Of a stretch of DNA of 64,000 bases, positions 35,965 to 45,921 are shown piece by piece (position 1 is the first letter of the stretch; each line of letters opens with the position of its first letter). Where the stretch lies: NCBI GenBank assembly GCA_003660235.1, contig QGON01000059.1, forward strand, positions 51,887 through 115,886, given 5' to 3'. Position numbers and translations under genes: made by a program. Origin of the DNA: a bacterium endosymbiont of Escarpia laminata. Lineage in GTDB: Bacteria; Pseudomonadota; Gammaproteobacteria; Chromatiales; Chromatiaceae. The notes beneath the pieces are model-generated. The model worked only from the letters and a program-made list of their open reading frames with translations. It ran no database searches and was not told where the DNA came from.

Positions 35965-36792
35965 ATGAAACTAAACAGCATCACTTTTATCGGCGGCGGC
36001 AATATGGCTGCATCTCTTATCAGCGGTTTGATCGCGGATGGCTATGACCCCACGCATATCACCGCCAGTGATCCAAATACAGAGCGACTTGCTTATCTCG
36101 CCGCCAACTACGCCATTCACACAGAAACCGACAACGATGCCGCCGTGCAAAACGCCGACATCGTCGTCCTGGCGGTCAAACCACAGGTTCTGGAATCGGT
36201 GGTCCGCGACATGGCCGGCGCCATCTGGCGCCATCAACCGCTGGTCATCTCCATCGCCGCTGGAGTGAGGGAGGCGGCATTGCGGGAGTGGCTGGGAGAA
36301 GATATCGCCCTGGTTCGCACCATGCCCAACACACCGGCAATGATTCAGTCCGGCGCCTGCGGTTTGCATGCCAGCGAAAATGTCAGCGACATTCAGAAAG
36401 ACCAGGCAGAGAGCATCCTGCGCGCCGTGGGACTCACCTGCTGGGTGACCGACGAGAGCCAAATGGATGCAGTAACCGCACTCTCCGGCAGCGGACCTGC
36501 CTACTTTTTTCTCGTCATGGAGGCGATGGAGTCCGCCGCCATCAAGATGGGACTTGAAGCAGAGAACGCCCGCCTGCTCACCCTGCAGACAGCACTGGGG
36601 GCAGCCCGCATGGCAATGGAAAGCAAGGACTCCCCGGCCACGCTGCGGAAAAAGGTCACTTCCCCAGGCGGCACCACCGAACGGGCTTTGGGTATTCTGC
36701 AAGAGGGGGGACTTCCGGCGCTGTTCGAACAGGCACTCAACGGCGCTCGTGATCGGTCTCAGGAACTCTCAGAGATATTGGGGGGGAAATGA
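35965..36792 (+). CDS. proC: Pyrroline-5-carboxylate reductase
   Basis: This is the last step of proline synthesis. The NAD(P)-binding start is TFIGGGNMAASLISGLI, VRTMPNTPAMIQSGA follows, and the catalytic helix ALSGSGPAYFFLVMEAM and VTSPGGTTERALGIL are typical. Length 275 is standard. The stop overlaps the yggT start, giving the conserved yggS-proC-yggT order. Confidence 0.97.
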   Translation: MKLNSITFIGGGNMAASLISGLIADGYDPTHITASDPNTERLAYLAANYAIHTETDNDAAVQNADIVVLAVKPQVLESVVRDMAGAIWRHQPLVISIAAGVREAALREWLGEDIALVRTMPNTPAMIQSGACGLHASENVSDIQKDQAESILRAVGLTCWVTDESQMDAVTALSGSGPAYFFLVMEAMESAAIKMGLEAENARLLTLQTALGAARMAMESKDSPATLRKKVTSPGGTTERALGILQEGGLPALFEQALNGARDRSQELSEILGGK

Positions 36793-37367
36793 TGGACGGC
36801 AACTACCTGGCAAATCCAGCAATCTTCCTGATTCAGACCCTCTTCGGCCTCTACATCCTGGCGGTGGTGCTGCGACTGATACTGCAACTGGTGAAGGCGG
36901 ATTTTTATAATCCCGTCTCACAGTTTCTGGTGCGGGCCACCAATCCTCCCCTCAAACTGTTGCGCCGTTTCATACCCGGCTTCGGTGGCATCGATATCTC
37001 CTCCATCGTTTTAGCCTGGGCATTGAAAGCTGCGGAACTGGGCCTGGTGATTCTACTCAGCGGCGCCTCAGTCAATGCCCTCGGCCCCATCCTCTGGGCC
37101 ATTCCTGAACTGGTGGAATTGCTGATCAACATATTCCTCTTTGCGATCCTGATCCAGGTTATCCTGAGCTGGATCAACCCGGGCGCCTACAACCCCGTCT
37201 CGGCACTGCTCTACTCACTGACCGACCCGGTAATGCGGCCCGCCCGCAGGATCCTGCCCCCTATCTCAGGCCTCGATCTCTCACCCATGCTGGTCATGAT
37301 CGGGCTGGTACTACTGAAAATGCTGCTGCTGCCGCCATTGCGTATAATCACCGACAGTCCATTTTGA
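36789..37367 (+). CDS. yggT: YggT family membrane protein
   Basis: This integral membrane protein of 192 residues has two YggT domains. The repeated motif is [22 protein letters not shown] in the first half and [20 protein letters not shown] in the second, each with flanking helices. It is linked to envelope and cell-division processes in other bacteria, but its activity is not settled. It overlaps proC and yggU. Confidence 0.92.
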   Translation: MMDGNYLANPAIFLIQTLFGLYILAVVLRLILQLVKADFYNPVSQFLVRATNPPLKLLRRFIPGFGGIDISSIVLAWALKAAELGLVILLSGASVNALGPILWAIPELVELLINIFLFAILIQVILSWINPGAYNPVSALLYSLTDPVMRPARRILPPISGLDLSPMLVMIGLVLLKMLLLPPLRIITDSPF

Positions 37368-37657
37368 GTGACTGGTATCATTGGGATGGGGACGATCTGA
37401 CTCTACGACTGCGCATTCAACCCAAAGCCTCGCGGGACACCTTTGTCGGCCCTCACGGCGATGACTTTAAGATTCGCATCACAGCTCCACCCGTCGATGG
37501 CAAGGCCAATGCACATCTCATCAAACTCCTGGCCAAGGCCTTTGGTGTACCCCGCAGCCAGGTGACCCTGGTGAGCGGTGAAACTTCACGTTCAAAATGC
37601 CTGCGCATCCATGCCCCCAAAAAATCACCCATTCCCGTGAACAGGCGCCCAACTTGA
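37364..37657 (+). CDS. yggU: DUF167 family protein YggU
   Basis: This 97-residue small protein carries the DUF167 motif [20 protein letters not shown] and [20 protein letters not shown]. It starts with TTG overlapping the yggT stop (TTGA). Function is unknown. Confidence 0.9.
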   Translation: MSDWYHWDGDDLTLRLRIQPKASRDTFVGPHGDDFKIRITAPPVDGKANAHLIKLLAKAFGVPRSQVTLVSGETSRSKCLRIHAPKKSPIPVNRRPT

Positions 37658-37767
37658 ATACCGGAAAGAGACAAATGGACAAAAAACTGTTACGCGTACC
37701 TATAATTACGTTTCAGGCCATCGGAAATGGTCGTTGAAGCTGGTGTAGCATAATCGTCAGCACTCAG

Positions 37768-39768
37768 GTGTTCATGCGGGACAGCAGAATGGAAAATATA
37801 CGTTTTCAACAACAGCTCCAGGCCTATGGACAGTGGAAGGCAAATATCCTTCGCACCATCAGCGAGTATGGCCCCTGGCTGGAACAGAACGGCATGTCCA
37901 CGCCGGGGACCCAGACTCGCATCACCCAGACCATGGAGATGCTGAAGCATGATCGTCTCACCATCGCCTTCGTGGCTGAATTCTCCCGTGGAAAAACCGA
38001 ACTCATCAACGCCATCTTCTTTGCCGATCACGGGCGGCGCCTGCTGCCTTCCAGCGCTGACCGCACCACCATGTGTCCGACAGAGATCTTCTTTGATAGC
38101 GAGCGTGATGAGGCCTATGTCCGACTATTGCCGATCGAGACGCGCCTACAGGACACCTTGATCTCAGATCTCCGCAAGGATGAAAAACAGTGGGTTCACT
38201 ATCCATTGGAGACCGAGTCAGTGGAGCAGATGGAGGCATCACTCGGCGAGGTGATGCAGACCAAGATGGTCACCGTAGAGGAGGCGACACACCTCGGCCT
38301 CTACAGCCCTGCCCTGCACCCGCATCAGAAAAAACCGCCGAAACTGATCGAAATCCCAAAATGGCGTCATGCCCTGATCAGCTATCCGCACACTCTCCTG
38401 AAGCAGGGTTTGACCATTCTCGATACTCCGGGACTCAACGCCCTGGGTAGCGAGCCGGAGCTGACACTGAACATGCTGCCCTCGGCCCAGGCAGTGCTCT
38501 TCGTGCTGGGTGCCGATACCGGCGTCACCCGCAGTGACATGGAGATCTGGCAGCACCACATCAAAGGTTTTCAGAGCGGCAGGCAGCGCGGCCTGATGGT
38601 GGTCCTCAACAAGATCGATACCCTGTGGGACGACCTGCTGGAACCGGAGGAGATCAACGCGACCATCTCCAGACAGCAGGGTGAAACCGCCAGGATACTC
38701 GGCGTCTCCGAAAGCACTGTATTCCCCATTTCCGCCCAGAAGGGGCTGGTGGCGAAGGTCCGCCACGAGAGCGAACTGCTGGAGAGAAGCGGACTGCTCT
38801 CCCTGGAGAGCCATCTGGCTACCGATGTCCTGGGCATAAAACAACAGATCATCCTTGATACCGTTGGCGCCGATATAGGCCAGATGCTGGACAACAGCCG
38901 CAGCGTACTCTCCGGCAAGCTCACCAATGCAAAAAAACAGCTGGAAGAGCTGGAGGAGTTGAGCGGCAAAAGCGACGACGTCATCAACAACCTGATGGAG
39001 AAGACCCGGGAGGAGCAGTCCCAGTATATGCATGACGTCGAGAGTTTTCAGGCAAGCCGTCAGAAATTGAAGAGGCAAGCGGACAACTTGCGGGCAGCGC
39101 TTGACCTGGGTACGCTGGACAACACCATCAACCGCAGCCGGCGTGAAATGACAAACAGCTGGACCACTCATGGCATGAAGACGGTAATGAAAAACCTCTT
39201 CGAAGAGGTCCGCCGAAACATGCATTCCGTGGTGTCACAAAGCGAGCAGACCCGTAAGCTGATCCGCTCCATCTACCGAAAATTTCAGAATGAACACGGC
39301 TTTGCGGTCATCCAGCCCAAGATGTTCTCCATCGTGAAATACCGCGTGGAACTGGAACTGCTGCACCAGGAAGCAGAAGTCTTCCGCAACAGCCCGGTTA
39401 CCGCAATGATGGAGCAGGGTTTTGTGGTTAAACGCTTCTACGCCGCACTGGTCAGCCGGGCCAGACACATCTTCCACCGCGCCAGCGATGACATTAACAA
39501 TTGGCTGGTCACCACCCTGGAGCCTCTGGTTTTGCAGATCCGGGATCACAAGGAGATGATGGAGAAGAGACTCAACAACCTGCAGAAGATCGGCCAGTCC
39601 CGCAACACTCTGCAGTTCAGGATCGTTGAACTTCAGGACCAGTACACCGAAGCAGCCCGCCAACTCACATCCCTTCGCAACATGGCAAACCGACTAAACA
39701 GCAGTGAACCACTGAACAAAGAGAAACGGCCACGCCCCCGGCTGGTACCCAGGCAAAATACCTCATAA
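37768..39768 (+). CDS. Dynamin-like GTPase
   Basis: This 666-residue large GTPase has a Dynamin_N domain. P-loop EFSRGKTELINAIFF, switch II LDTPGLNALG and the NKID guanine motif are visible, followed by long coiled-coil helices (about 370-640). No transmembrane segment is evident, so it may act on membranes peripherally or in the cytoplasm. The start may be the ATG at 37768 or at 37789. It lies between yggU and the DUF4426 gene, the place occupied by metX-metW in Pseudomonas. Bacterial dynamins take part in membrane remodelling and phage resistance; the role here is unknown. Confidence 0.87.
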   Translation: MFMRDSRMENIRFQQQLQAYGQWKANILRTISEYGPWLEQNGMSTPGTQTRITQTMEMLKHDRLTIAFVAEFSRGKTELINAIFFADHGRRLLPSSADRTTMCPTEIFFDSERDEAYVRLLPIETRLQDTLISDLRKDEKQWVHYPLETESVEQMEASLGEVMQTKMVTVEEATHLGLYSPALHPHQKKPPKLIEIPKWRHALISYPHTLLKQGLTILDTPGLNALGSEPELTLNMLPSAQAVLFVLGADTGVTRSDMEIWQHHIKGFQSGRQRGLMVVLNKIDTLWDDLLEPEEINATISRQQGETARILGVSESTVFPISAQKGLVAKVRHESELLERSGLLSLESHLATDVLGIKQQIILDTVGADIGQMLDNSRSVLSGKLTNAKKQLEELEELSGKSDDVINNLMEKTREEQSQYMHDVESFQASRQKLKRQADNLRAALDLGTLDNTINRSRREMTNSWTTHGMKTVMKNLFEEVRRNMHSVVSQSEQTRKLIRSIYRKFQNEHGFAVIQPKMFSIVKYRVELELLHQEAEVFRNSPVTAMMEQGFVVKRFYAALVSRARHIFHRASDDINNWLVTTLEPLVLQIRDHKEMMEKRLNNLQKIGQSRNTLQFRIVELQDQYTEAARQLTSLRNMANRLNSSEPLNKEKRPRPRLVPRQNTS

Positions 39769-39869
39769 ACTGTTAGGCTTCTGTTTGGCCAGCCCGGCCG
39801 AAAACAGAATAACTGACTTACCGAATTTTATTTTGAGCGCGGGAACCCGCGCCCAATAAGGAGGATTTT

Positions 39870-40316
39870 ATGTACCTGCACAGCTTCCGTCTGCTCGCCC
39901 TGATGACACTCTATCTGCTTTCACTCAACGCCATAGCAGAGAACAGCACCAGTATCCCGGGATACAAAATTCACCACAGTGCCATCCCCAGCGTATCCCT
40001 CGATCCCGAGATCGCCAATCAGTACCATATCCAGCGCAGCAAATACCGTGGCATGCTCAATGTCAGCGTCATCAAAGAGGTCCCTGACACTACAGGCAAA
40101 TCGGTGAACGCAATCATCCTCGCCAAAGCCGTCAACATACGCGGCCAGCTTATCAGCATCCCCATGCGCAAAGTCACTGAGACCAATGCCATCTATTACA
40201 TCGGCGAATTCCGTATCGCGGACCTGGAGACCCTGCACTTTACCCTGGAGGTCAAACCCCAAGGCGAGACCCGCTTCTATACCGCAAAACTCAAACAGCA
40301 GTTTTTCATCGACTGA
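39870..40316 (+). CDS. DUF4426 family secreted protein
   Basis: This 148-residue periplasmic protein has a signal peptide (LLALMTLYLLSLNAIA) and a DUF4426-like beta domain (IHHSAIPSVSLDPEIANQYHI, RGMLNVSVIKEV, AIYYIGEFRIADLETL). A perfect AAGGAGG lies six bases before the ATG. A GC hairpin (GCGCGGGAACCCGCGC) just upstream may regulate or protect the message. In Pseudomonas the same family sits near proC-yggT, supporting the call. Confidence 0.82.
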   Translation: MYLHSFRLLALMTLYLLSLNAIAENSTSIPGYKIHHSAIPSVSLDPEIANQYHIQRSKYRGMLNVSVIKEVPDTTGKSVNAIILAKAVNIRGQLISIPMRKVTETNAIYYIGEFRIADLETLHFTLEVKPQGETRFYTAKLKQQFFID

Positions 40317-40342
40317 GTGTATGATGAACACTGAGGCAACGT

Positions 40343-40414
40343 GTAGGATGGGGTGAGTAAAACGAACCGCATCAATCGCGGCTGATGCGCATCGCTGCGC
40401 TCAGCACATCCTAC
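40343..40414 (+). repeat. REP family 5 element
   Basis: GTAGGATGGGGTGAGTAAAA to CAGCACATCCTAC, inverted arms around AACCGCATC/GATGCG. Related to 54155-54252. It lies between convergent genes. Confidence 0.75.
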
Positions 40415-40426
40415 GTCTAACTTCTT

Positions 40427-40822
40427 TCATTTTCCGCTTCCCCGGCCTGTAAGCACCAGTTCAAGCTGTGACCCTTCAACCGGCTGCACCAGGACAGCGT
40501 GCAGGGGAAATATCTCGTTGAGCTTGTCCACATATTCACGCTCGGATTTCTCCACCAGCACGATTACCCGCGCCTCCGGGGCATACTTCTGCAGGCTGAA
40601 CAGAAAGACATCCAGGTTACTGATGTTGATACCGGCGTAGTTATTGGCATAACCATAGAAAAACTCGGCCACCACAATATCCGGCTGCTGCCGTTTCAAC
40701 TCACTCATCACCCTGCGCATCGAACGAAACTCGATCTGACAAATACCCAGCCGTCGATAGAGCGCAGAGAAATCGGGGTGTGTTGGGGATTCGAGAATCG
40801 AAAACAGCGTGGTATCGGACAT
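40427..40822 (-). CDS. Degenerate receiver-like protein
   Basis: This 131-residue protein seems to have a CheY-like alternating fold (PDIVVAEFFYGYANNYAG, ARVIVLVEKSEREYVDKL, HAVLVQPVEGSQLEL). The phosphoacceptor Asp is absent from the expected strand end (VVAEFF), so phosphorylation is unlikely. The start at 40822 (MSDTTLFSIL) is preferred because the longer ORF overlaps the next gene in another frame. It is 14 bases downstream of the TauE-like gene on the same strand. Confidence 0.65.
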   Translation of the reverse strand: MSDTTLFSILESPTHPDFSALYRRLGICQIEFRSMRRVMSELKRQQPDIVVAEFFYGYANNYAGINISNLDVFLFSLQKYAPEARVIVLVEKSEREYVDKLNEIFPLHAVLVQPVEGSQLELVLTGRGSGK

Positions 40823-40836
40823 CACAAACCCTTGGG

Positions 40837-41517
40837 CTAGAACGACCGCCACAAAGTCACCAGACCAAATAGAATCACCAGCAATCCGGCCCCCCGGCGC
40901 ACCCGAATATCCCTGGCCCAGCGGGCAAGGCTGCCTGCCACCAACCCCATGGCGAAGAGATTGGGCAGGGTGCCGAGACCAAACGCAAGCATCAGTCCGG
41001 CCCCTTTGAGGGCACTGCCTGCGGAGACGGTCCATACCAGCATGGTGTAGACAAGGCCGCAGGGGATCCAGCCCCAGACAACGCCCAGCAGCCAGGCCTG
41101 CCCCGGCGTAGTAACCGGCAGCAATCTGCGCGCATAGGGTTCGATACGCGTCCAGAGCGCGCCGCCTGCCTTTTCGATACGGGACAACCCAAGCCACCAG
41201 CCACCGAGATAGAGTCCGAGAAGAATCATGAAGATACCGGCAATGGCCAGCAGCACACGCTGCGCGATATAGATCGGAGCCACCTGTGCCAACAGCATGC
41301 CGAGTCCGCCCATAATCGCCCCAGCTACCACATAGCTGCTGATGCGGCCCAGGTTATACCCGAGTTGATAAGGAAGGGTGGAACCCATACTGGAACGCAG
41401 TTTTTCCGGCAACCCGAAGGTCAGCGCGCCAACGATACCGCCACACATTCCGGCACAGTGCACCCCGCCCAACAGGCCCACGACAAATGCTGCCAGATAT
41501 CCACCCTGTTCAAGCAT
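40837..41517 (-). CDS. Sulfite exporter TauE/SafE-like (DsbD_2) membrane protein
   Basis: This 226-residue membrane protein has about six helices. The N-terminal HCAGMCGG motif is characteristic of the DsbD_2/TauE-like proteins often found with copper handling or cytochrome oxidase assembly genes. The Pro/Cys motif GWIPCGLVYTML mirrors it. Whether it carries copper, sulfite or electrons is unknown. It overlaps ampG by 8 bases and precedes the receiver-like gene. Confidence 0.8.
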   Translation of the reverse strand: MLEQGGYLAAFVVGLLGGVHCAGMCGGIVGALTFGLPEKLRSSMGSTLPYQLGYNLGRISSYVVAGAIMGGLGMLLAQVAPIYIAQRVLLAIAGIFMILLGLYLGGWWLGLSRIEKAGGALWTRIEPYARRLLPVTTPGQAWLLGVVWGWIPCGLVYTMLVWTVSAGSALKGAGLMLAFGLGTLPNLFAMGLVAGSLARWARDIRVRRGAGLLVILFGLVTLWRSF

Positions 41518-42904
41518 GTTTTTTATACCCGCTGGATGGAATGTAGCGCATCGCCAACAGTATCAGCAGCAACACCGGCACCCCCATCAGGGTGGTGAGC
41601 AGGAAAAACGTCTGATAACCCATGCCGTCCACCATCACCCCGGAGAAGCCACCCAAGAATTTCGGCAACAGTAACATCACGGAACTGAACAGGGCATATT
41701 GGGTGGCTGAGTAGGAGATATTGGTCAGACTGGAGAGATAGGCGATGAAAGCGGCCGTCGCCACACCGGCACTCAGGTTGTCGATAGAGATCACCAGGGT
41801 CAACATCATCACATCGTGCCCCACCCCTGCCAGCAAGGCAAACAGTAGATTGGTGGCAGCCGCCATCAGGCCACCCAGTAAGAGGGTGCGCATTACGCCA
41901 ATCCTCACCATCAGCAGACCCCCAAGACCTGCTCCAACCAGCGTCATGATCACACCGTAAATCTTGGTGATGGTTGCCACCTCGCCTTTCGTGAACCCCA
42001 TGTCCACATAGAATACGTTGGAGATCACCCCCAGCACTATATCGGATATGCGGTAGGTGGCAATCAGCGCCAGGATCAACAACGCCTGCCAACGGTAGCG
42101 GCTGATAAAATCGACAAAGGGGCTGATGGCGGCATTATAGAAACCTTCGGCAAACCGGCGTAGCGCCAGGGGCAGCCACTGCTGGTGCTCGATCAGGGTG
42201 TCGGTCCGGTTTTCCCGCTCCATAGTGTGAGAATCGGCGGTGACCTCCGGCTCGCTGATAATCAGCGTGGTAACAATACCGACCAGCATCATCAGCGCCA
42301 TACTCAGGTAGGCTGCCATCCAGGCACCCTGATGATAGATCGTATCATCCGGATCAAACAGGGCGGCAACCGCCAGCGCCCCTGCCCCACTCACGATCAT
42401 GGCCAGCCGGTAGCCCATCATGTAGGTGGCCGCCATGGCCCCCTGCAGGTTCTCCTCGACACTTTCGATGCGGTAGGCATCGATTACGATGTCTTGTGTG
42501 GCCGAGGCAAAAGCCACGCCAAATGCAAGCAGCGCAAAACGGGCAAGACTCTCCTGCGGGTCTGACAGGGCCATGCCGACCAGGCCCGCAATGATGCAAA
42601 ACTGGGAGAGCAGCATCCAACTGCGCCTTCGTCCCAGCAGACGGTTCAGCAGCGGCAGGGGCAATCGATCCACCAGCGGTGCCCACACCCACTTGAAACC
42701 GTAGGCCAGCGCCACCCAACTGACAAACCCTATTGTACTGCGTTCAACACCGGCTTCCCGCAGCCAGAAAGAGAGCGTGCCGAACACCAGTAGCAGCGGC
42801 AGCCCTGCGGAAAAGCCAAGGAACAGCATGCCCCGCACCCGGGGATGCCAATAGACCCTGGAGGCATCCAGCCAGTTGGTGAGCGTACTGCTTGGGTTGG
42901 GCAC
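41510..42904 (-). CDS. ampG: AmpG-type muropeptide permease (MFS)
   Basis: This is an MFS transporter importing anhydro-muropeptides for cell-wall recycling. AmpG hallmarks are LGFSAGLPLLLVFGTLSFWL, the AFGVAFASATQDIVIDAYRI motif and about 12 helices. The track starts at a TTG (42928), but AGGAG sits six bases before a GTG at 42904 (MPNPSSTLTNW), which is the better start. It overlaps the TauE-like gene. Confidence 0.9.
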   Translation of the reverse strand: MPNPSSTLTNWLDASRVYWHPRVRGMLFLGFSAGLPLLLVFGTLSFWLREAGVERSTIGFVSWVALAYGFKWVWAPLVDRLPLPLLNRLLGRRRSWMLLSQFCIIAGLVGMALSDPQESLARFALLAFGVAFASATQDIVIDAYRIESVEENLQGAMAATYMMGYRLAMIVSGAGALAVAALFDPDDTIYHQGAWMAAYLSMALMMLVGIVTTLIISEPEVTADSHTMERENRTDTLIEHQQWLPLALRRFAEGFYNAAISPFVDFISRYRWQALLILALIATYRISDIVLGVISNVFYVDMGFTKGEVATITKIYGVIMTLVGAGLGGLLMVRIGVMRTLLLGGLMAAATNLLFALLAGVGHDVMMLTLVISIDNLSAGVATAAFIAYLSSLTNISYSATQYALFSSVMLLLPKFLGGFSGVMVDGMGYQTFFLLTTLMGVPVLLLILLAMRYIPSSGYKKHA

Positions 42905-42997
42905 TGAGACTCCTGTTGTGGTGACCAATGGATTCTATCTGCAAAAAACCGCGGCCATTATAGGCGTCTCCGGCAATCATTTCCCAAGCTATCACTT

Positions 42998-43263
42998 AGT
43001 GCTCTGTCAACGTAATAATTGCGGATTCAGTTAGCTTGTCAACGTTCACGGCAAGGCACGTCTTGTAGGCAATGGCCACTCCCTTGTCAAGAGACGCAAC
43101 GCAGTCCGTGGGCGTTGACAAGCTAACCCGCAGGGCGTCCCTGTGGTGTCCCGCAGCTGCGTTCCAGTGTTTGATAAGGGAACAGCCATTACCTGCACAC
43201 TGCGCCTCGCTGCGAAACACCACAGGGACGCTGAACCCGTAATTATTACATTGATAGAGCACT
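42998..43263. repeat. MITE-like element, large copy with long terminal inverted repeats
   Basis: The ends AGTGCTCTGTCAACGTAATA (continuing to GGATTCAG) and the inverted CTGAACCCGTAATTATTACA (continuing to GAGCACT) match over about 33 bases. Inside are a second pair of arms (GTTAGCTTGTCAACG/CGTTGACAAGCTAAC) and a third (GTCCCTGTGGTGT/ACACCACAGGGAC). A 97-base relative is at 44724-44820. It fills most of the 386-base ampG-pyrE gap, and no ORF is inside. Confidence 0.8.
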
Positions 43264-43314
43264 TGTAGGGGTACTAAGTTACAATTCGCGCATCAACATA
43301 ATCGGAAATAACCC

Positions 43315-43959
43315 ATGCAGAATTATCAGCGCGAATTTCTCGACTTCGCCCTCGACGTGGCGGTGCTGCGCTTCGGCGAATTCACCCTCAAGTCCGGTCG
43401 CATCAGTCCCTATTTCTTCAATGCCGGACTGTTCAACACCGGGGCCAGCCTGGCCCGCTTGGGCCGCTACTACGCCCAGGCAATCGTCGATTCCGGTATC
43501 GAGTTCGATGTACTCTATGGACCTGCCTACAAGGGGATTCCTCTGGCCGCAGTCACCGCTGCCGCCCTTTACGACCACCACGGCAGGGACGTGCCCTATG
43601 CCTTCAATCGCAAGGAGGCCAAGGACCACGGCGAAGGCGGCATCATCGTCGGCCATGAACTGAACGGTGGCGTACTGATTATCGACGACGTCATCTCCGC
43701 CGGCACTTCGGTAAGGGAGTCGGTAGAGATCATCAAGAATCTTGGCGCCACACCCGCCGGTGTCGTCATTGCCCTGGATCGTCAGGAGCGTGGCAAGGGG
43801 GAGCGATCCGCCATTCAGGAGGTCGAGAGTGACTACGGCATACCGGTGACCTCCATCGTGGCCCTGGAACAGCTTGTTGAATATCTCGGGGAGAAACCCG
43901 GCTCCGAAGAGTCCCTGGCACGCATCCGCGCATACCGGGAGCAGTACGGCGTCGCCTAA
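43315..43959 (+). CDS. pyrE: Orotate phosphoribosyltransferase
   Basis: This pyrimidine biosynthesis enzyme joins orotate to PRPP. The PRPP-binding motif [18 protein letters not shown] and the flexible loop [11 protein letters not shown] are visible, with length 214. It is convergent with the TSUP gene and their ends overlap by 4 bases. A MITE-like element ends 51 bases upstream, so its promoter must lie partly within or next to the element. Confidence 0.97.
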   Translation: MQNYQREFLDFALDVAVLRFGEFTLKSGRISPYFFNAGLFNTGASLARLGRYYAQAIVDSGIEFDVLYGPAYKGIPLAAVTAAALYDHHGRDVPYAFNRKEAKDHGEGGIIVGHELNGGVLIIDDVISAGTSVRESVEIIKNLGATPAGVVIALDRQERGKGERSAIQEVESDYGIPVTSIVALEQLVEYLGEKPGSEESLARIRAYREQYGVA

Positions 43960-44702
43960 CCGATAATCAGCTTGCTGCCCACCAGCAGGGTGACGATTTC
44001 GAAACCCCGCTTGATCCAGCGGTTCCCTTTGGTGATAGAGAGGTGGGCGCCGATGTAGCCTCCCAGCAGGGAACCGGCCAGCAGCACCGGCAACCACTCC
44101 CATTTGACATCTCCCAACACCCCAAGGGTGACAGCACCGGCACCGTTCCAGAACACGCCCACCAGCACCAGCGTGTGGGCCACCGCCCGCCGGTAATCGA
44201 GACCGAACCAGCGCACCAGCCAGAGGGTAACAAAAAGTCCGGTGCCGGAGGTCAATGAACCGTTAAGCACACCAATAAGAAAAAGCCCCGTCGCTCCAAT
44301 CACGAACCCCGATACATTTCGATGTATTGAGACGTACGATTGCCCCAGCGAGCGTTTGCTGATCGAGTAGACACCCAGACTAAGCGTCAGGACACCCAAT
44401 GCAATCTCCGCCGCCCGATCAGGCACCCTAAGGATCAGACTGGCGCCCAGCACCACCCCCGGCAGCCCCGCTGCCAGCAGAAAGATCACGAACTGCCGCT
44501 CCAGTCCATCCTCCCGCAGATGCCGTAGGGTTGCGCCAACCCCCAGGGCAACCGACGCAATCTTGTGGGTTGCGAGGGCAATTCCGAACGGCAATCCTAA
44601 AAAGATCAGCACCGGCAGCTGCACCAACCCGGCGCCTCCTCCGGAAAAAGCGGAAAATGTGTTAGCCAACAAAGAGATAATAAAAAGGGTGAACTGTTCC
44701 AC
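43956..44702 (-). CDS. TSUP/TauE family membrane transporter
   Basis: This 248-residue integral membrane protein has about eight helices in two repeats. Signature stretches are [39 protein letters not shown] and [22 protein letters not shown]. The family exports sulfonates, sulfite and other small anions; the substrate is not predicted. It overlaps the 3' end of pyrE on the opposite strand. Confidence 0.88.
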   Translation of the reverse strand: MEQFTLFIISLLANTFSAFSGGGAGLVQLPVLIFLGLPFGIALATHKIASVALGVGATLRHLREDGLERQFVIFLLAAGLPGVVLGASLILRVPDRAAEIALGVLTLSLGVYSISKRSLGQSYVSIHRNVSGFVIGATGLFLIGVLNGSLTSGTGLFVTLWLVRWFGLDYRRAVAHTLVLVGVFWNGAGAVTLGVLGDVKWEWLPVLLAGSLLGGYIGAHLSITKGNRWIKRGFEIVTLLVGSKLIIG

Positions 44703-44723
44703 AGATAATCTATCTTATGACCA

Positions 44724-44820
44724 AGTGCTCTATCCATGTGATAATTACGGATTCAGCGCACCTTGCCGTGATTGTTGACAAGCTAACTGAACTTGTAATT
44801 ATCACATGGAATAGAGTACT
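44724..44820. repeat. MITE-like element, small copy
   Basis: AGTGCTCTATCCATGTGATA (continuing to GGATTCAG) and CTGAACTTGTAATTATCACA (continuing to GAGTACT) are inverted arms around a short core with TTGACAAGCTAAC. It shares both ends and part of the core with 42998-43263. It sits just upstream of the DUF4124 gene. Confidence 0.8.
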
Positions 44821-44906
44821 GGTGACGCAGTATAATCCCTCTTCGGGATATATAAGGTCAGGAACAACCGGCCGCCACTCAAGGTCGAGAGAATACCGGG
44901 TTATTG

Positions 44907-45902
44907 ATGGAAACAATAAACGATTTAATCAAACCATCCAGGCTTTTGCTTGCGACGTTGTTGTCGCTGGCATTTGTCTCTTTACCCGTAAACGCAGGAA
45001 AACTATACAAATGGGTTGATGAGAGCGGACGGGTCCACTACGCCGACTACCTGCCGCCTGAGGATATCAGACGAGAGCACACCTACCTGGATGAACGGGG
45101 CCTGACTGTCAATAAAGTGGACGCTGCAAAAACCCAGGAGGAGATCGAACAGCAAGAGGCGCTGAAACGACTGCAGAAAGAGCAGCAGGCACTGATCGAG
45201 AAACAGCAGGCGGCTGACCGGGTATTGCTGCGCACCTTCAGAAGTGAAGATGACATTCTGATGGCACGGGACGGCCAACTCCGGGCAGTCGACCTCTCCC
45301 TTCAGGTGATCAGCTCCAATATCAGACAGCTCAAAAACAAACTCGAAGAGATGCAGCGCAACGCAGCCAGCCTGGAACTCAGCGGCCAATCGGTTTCATC
45401 TGAGTATCTTCAACGGATCGACCGTAAGCGCCAATCGTTGAAGGAATCATATCAATCCATCGTACATCGGGAACGGGATAAAAACAGGATCCGCATAGCT
45501 TTTGCCCGTGACCTGGAAAGGTTCAGAGTGTTAAAACGACTCAGCCGAAAACCGGACGACCAGCTGGAAACAGCACAGTCCGAAGAGGGTCTGAGCAACG
45601 TTTACCATTGCCAGGGGGAGAGTCGGTGCGAATCATCCTGGCAAGCTGCCAAACAATACCTCCGCTCTCATGCAACCACCCCGGTTCGAATGCTCGCAGA
45701 GAACATTCTGATGGCAGGGCAGCCCTTAAAAGCCCAGGATATCAGCATCACTATGTCACGCCTCACTGATGCCATAACCCAGCAGACGATCATTTTTATG
45801 GATCTGCAGTGCAAGGACACCCCTGAAGGCACGGCCTTCTGCGCCAGTGAACCGGTGAGGCAGATAAGGGAGGGGTTTAACGCGGCAGTTGCAGAGCGTT
45901 AA
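44907..45902 (+). CDS. DUF4124 domain secreted coiled-coil protein
   Basis: The N-terminal signal peptide (LLLATLLSLAFVSLPVNA) is followed by a DUF4124 module (KLYKWVDESGRVHYADYLPP), then a long coiled coil from about 75 to 235 (QEEIEQQEALKRLQKEQQAL). A C-terminal domain with cysteines follows (YHCQGESRCESSW). It is probably periplasmic. Either of two adjacent ATGs may start it. Confidence 0.8.
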   Translation: METINDLIKPSRLLLATLLSLAFVSLPVNAGKLYKWVDESGRVHYADYLPPEDIRREHTYLDERGLTVNKVDAAKTQEEIEQQEALKRLQKEQQALIEKQQAADRVLLRTFRSEDDILMARDGQLRAVDLSLQVISSNIRQLKNKLEEMQRNAASLELSGQSVSSEYLQRIDRKRQSLKESYQSIVHRERDKNRIRIAFARDLERFRVLKRLSRKPDDQLETAQSEEGLSNVYHCQGESRCESSWQAAKQYLRSHATTPVRMLAENILMAGQPLKAQDISITMSRLTDAITQQTIIFMDLQCKDTPEGTAFCASEPVRQIREGFNAAVAER

Positions 45903-45921
45903 AGCAGGATGCCGGCAGGTG

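Noticed and set aside
40823-41197. N-terminal extension of the receiver-like ORF
   Set aside because: Read in another frame over the TauE-like gene, it has low-complexity shadow character.
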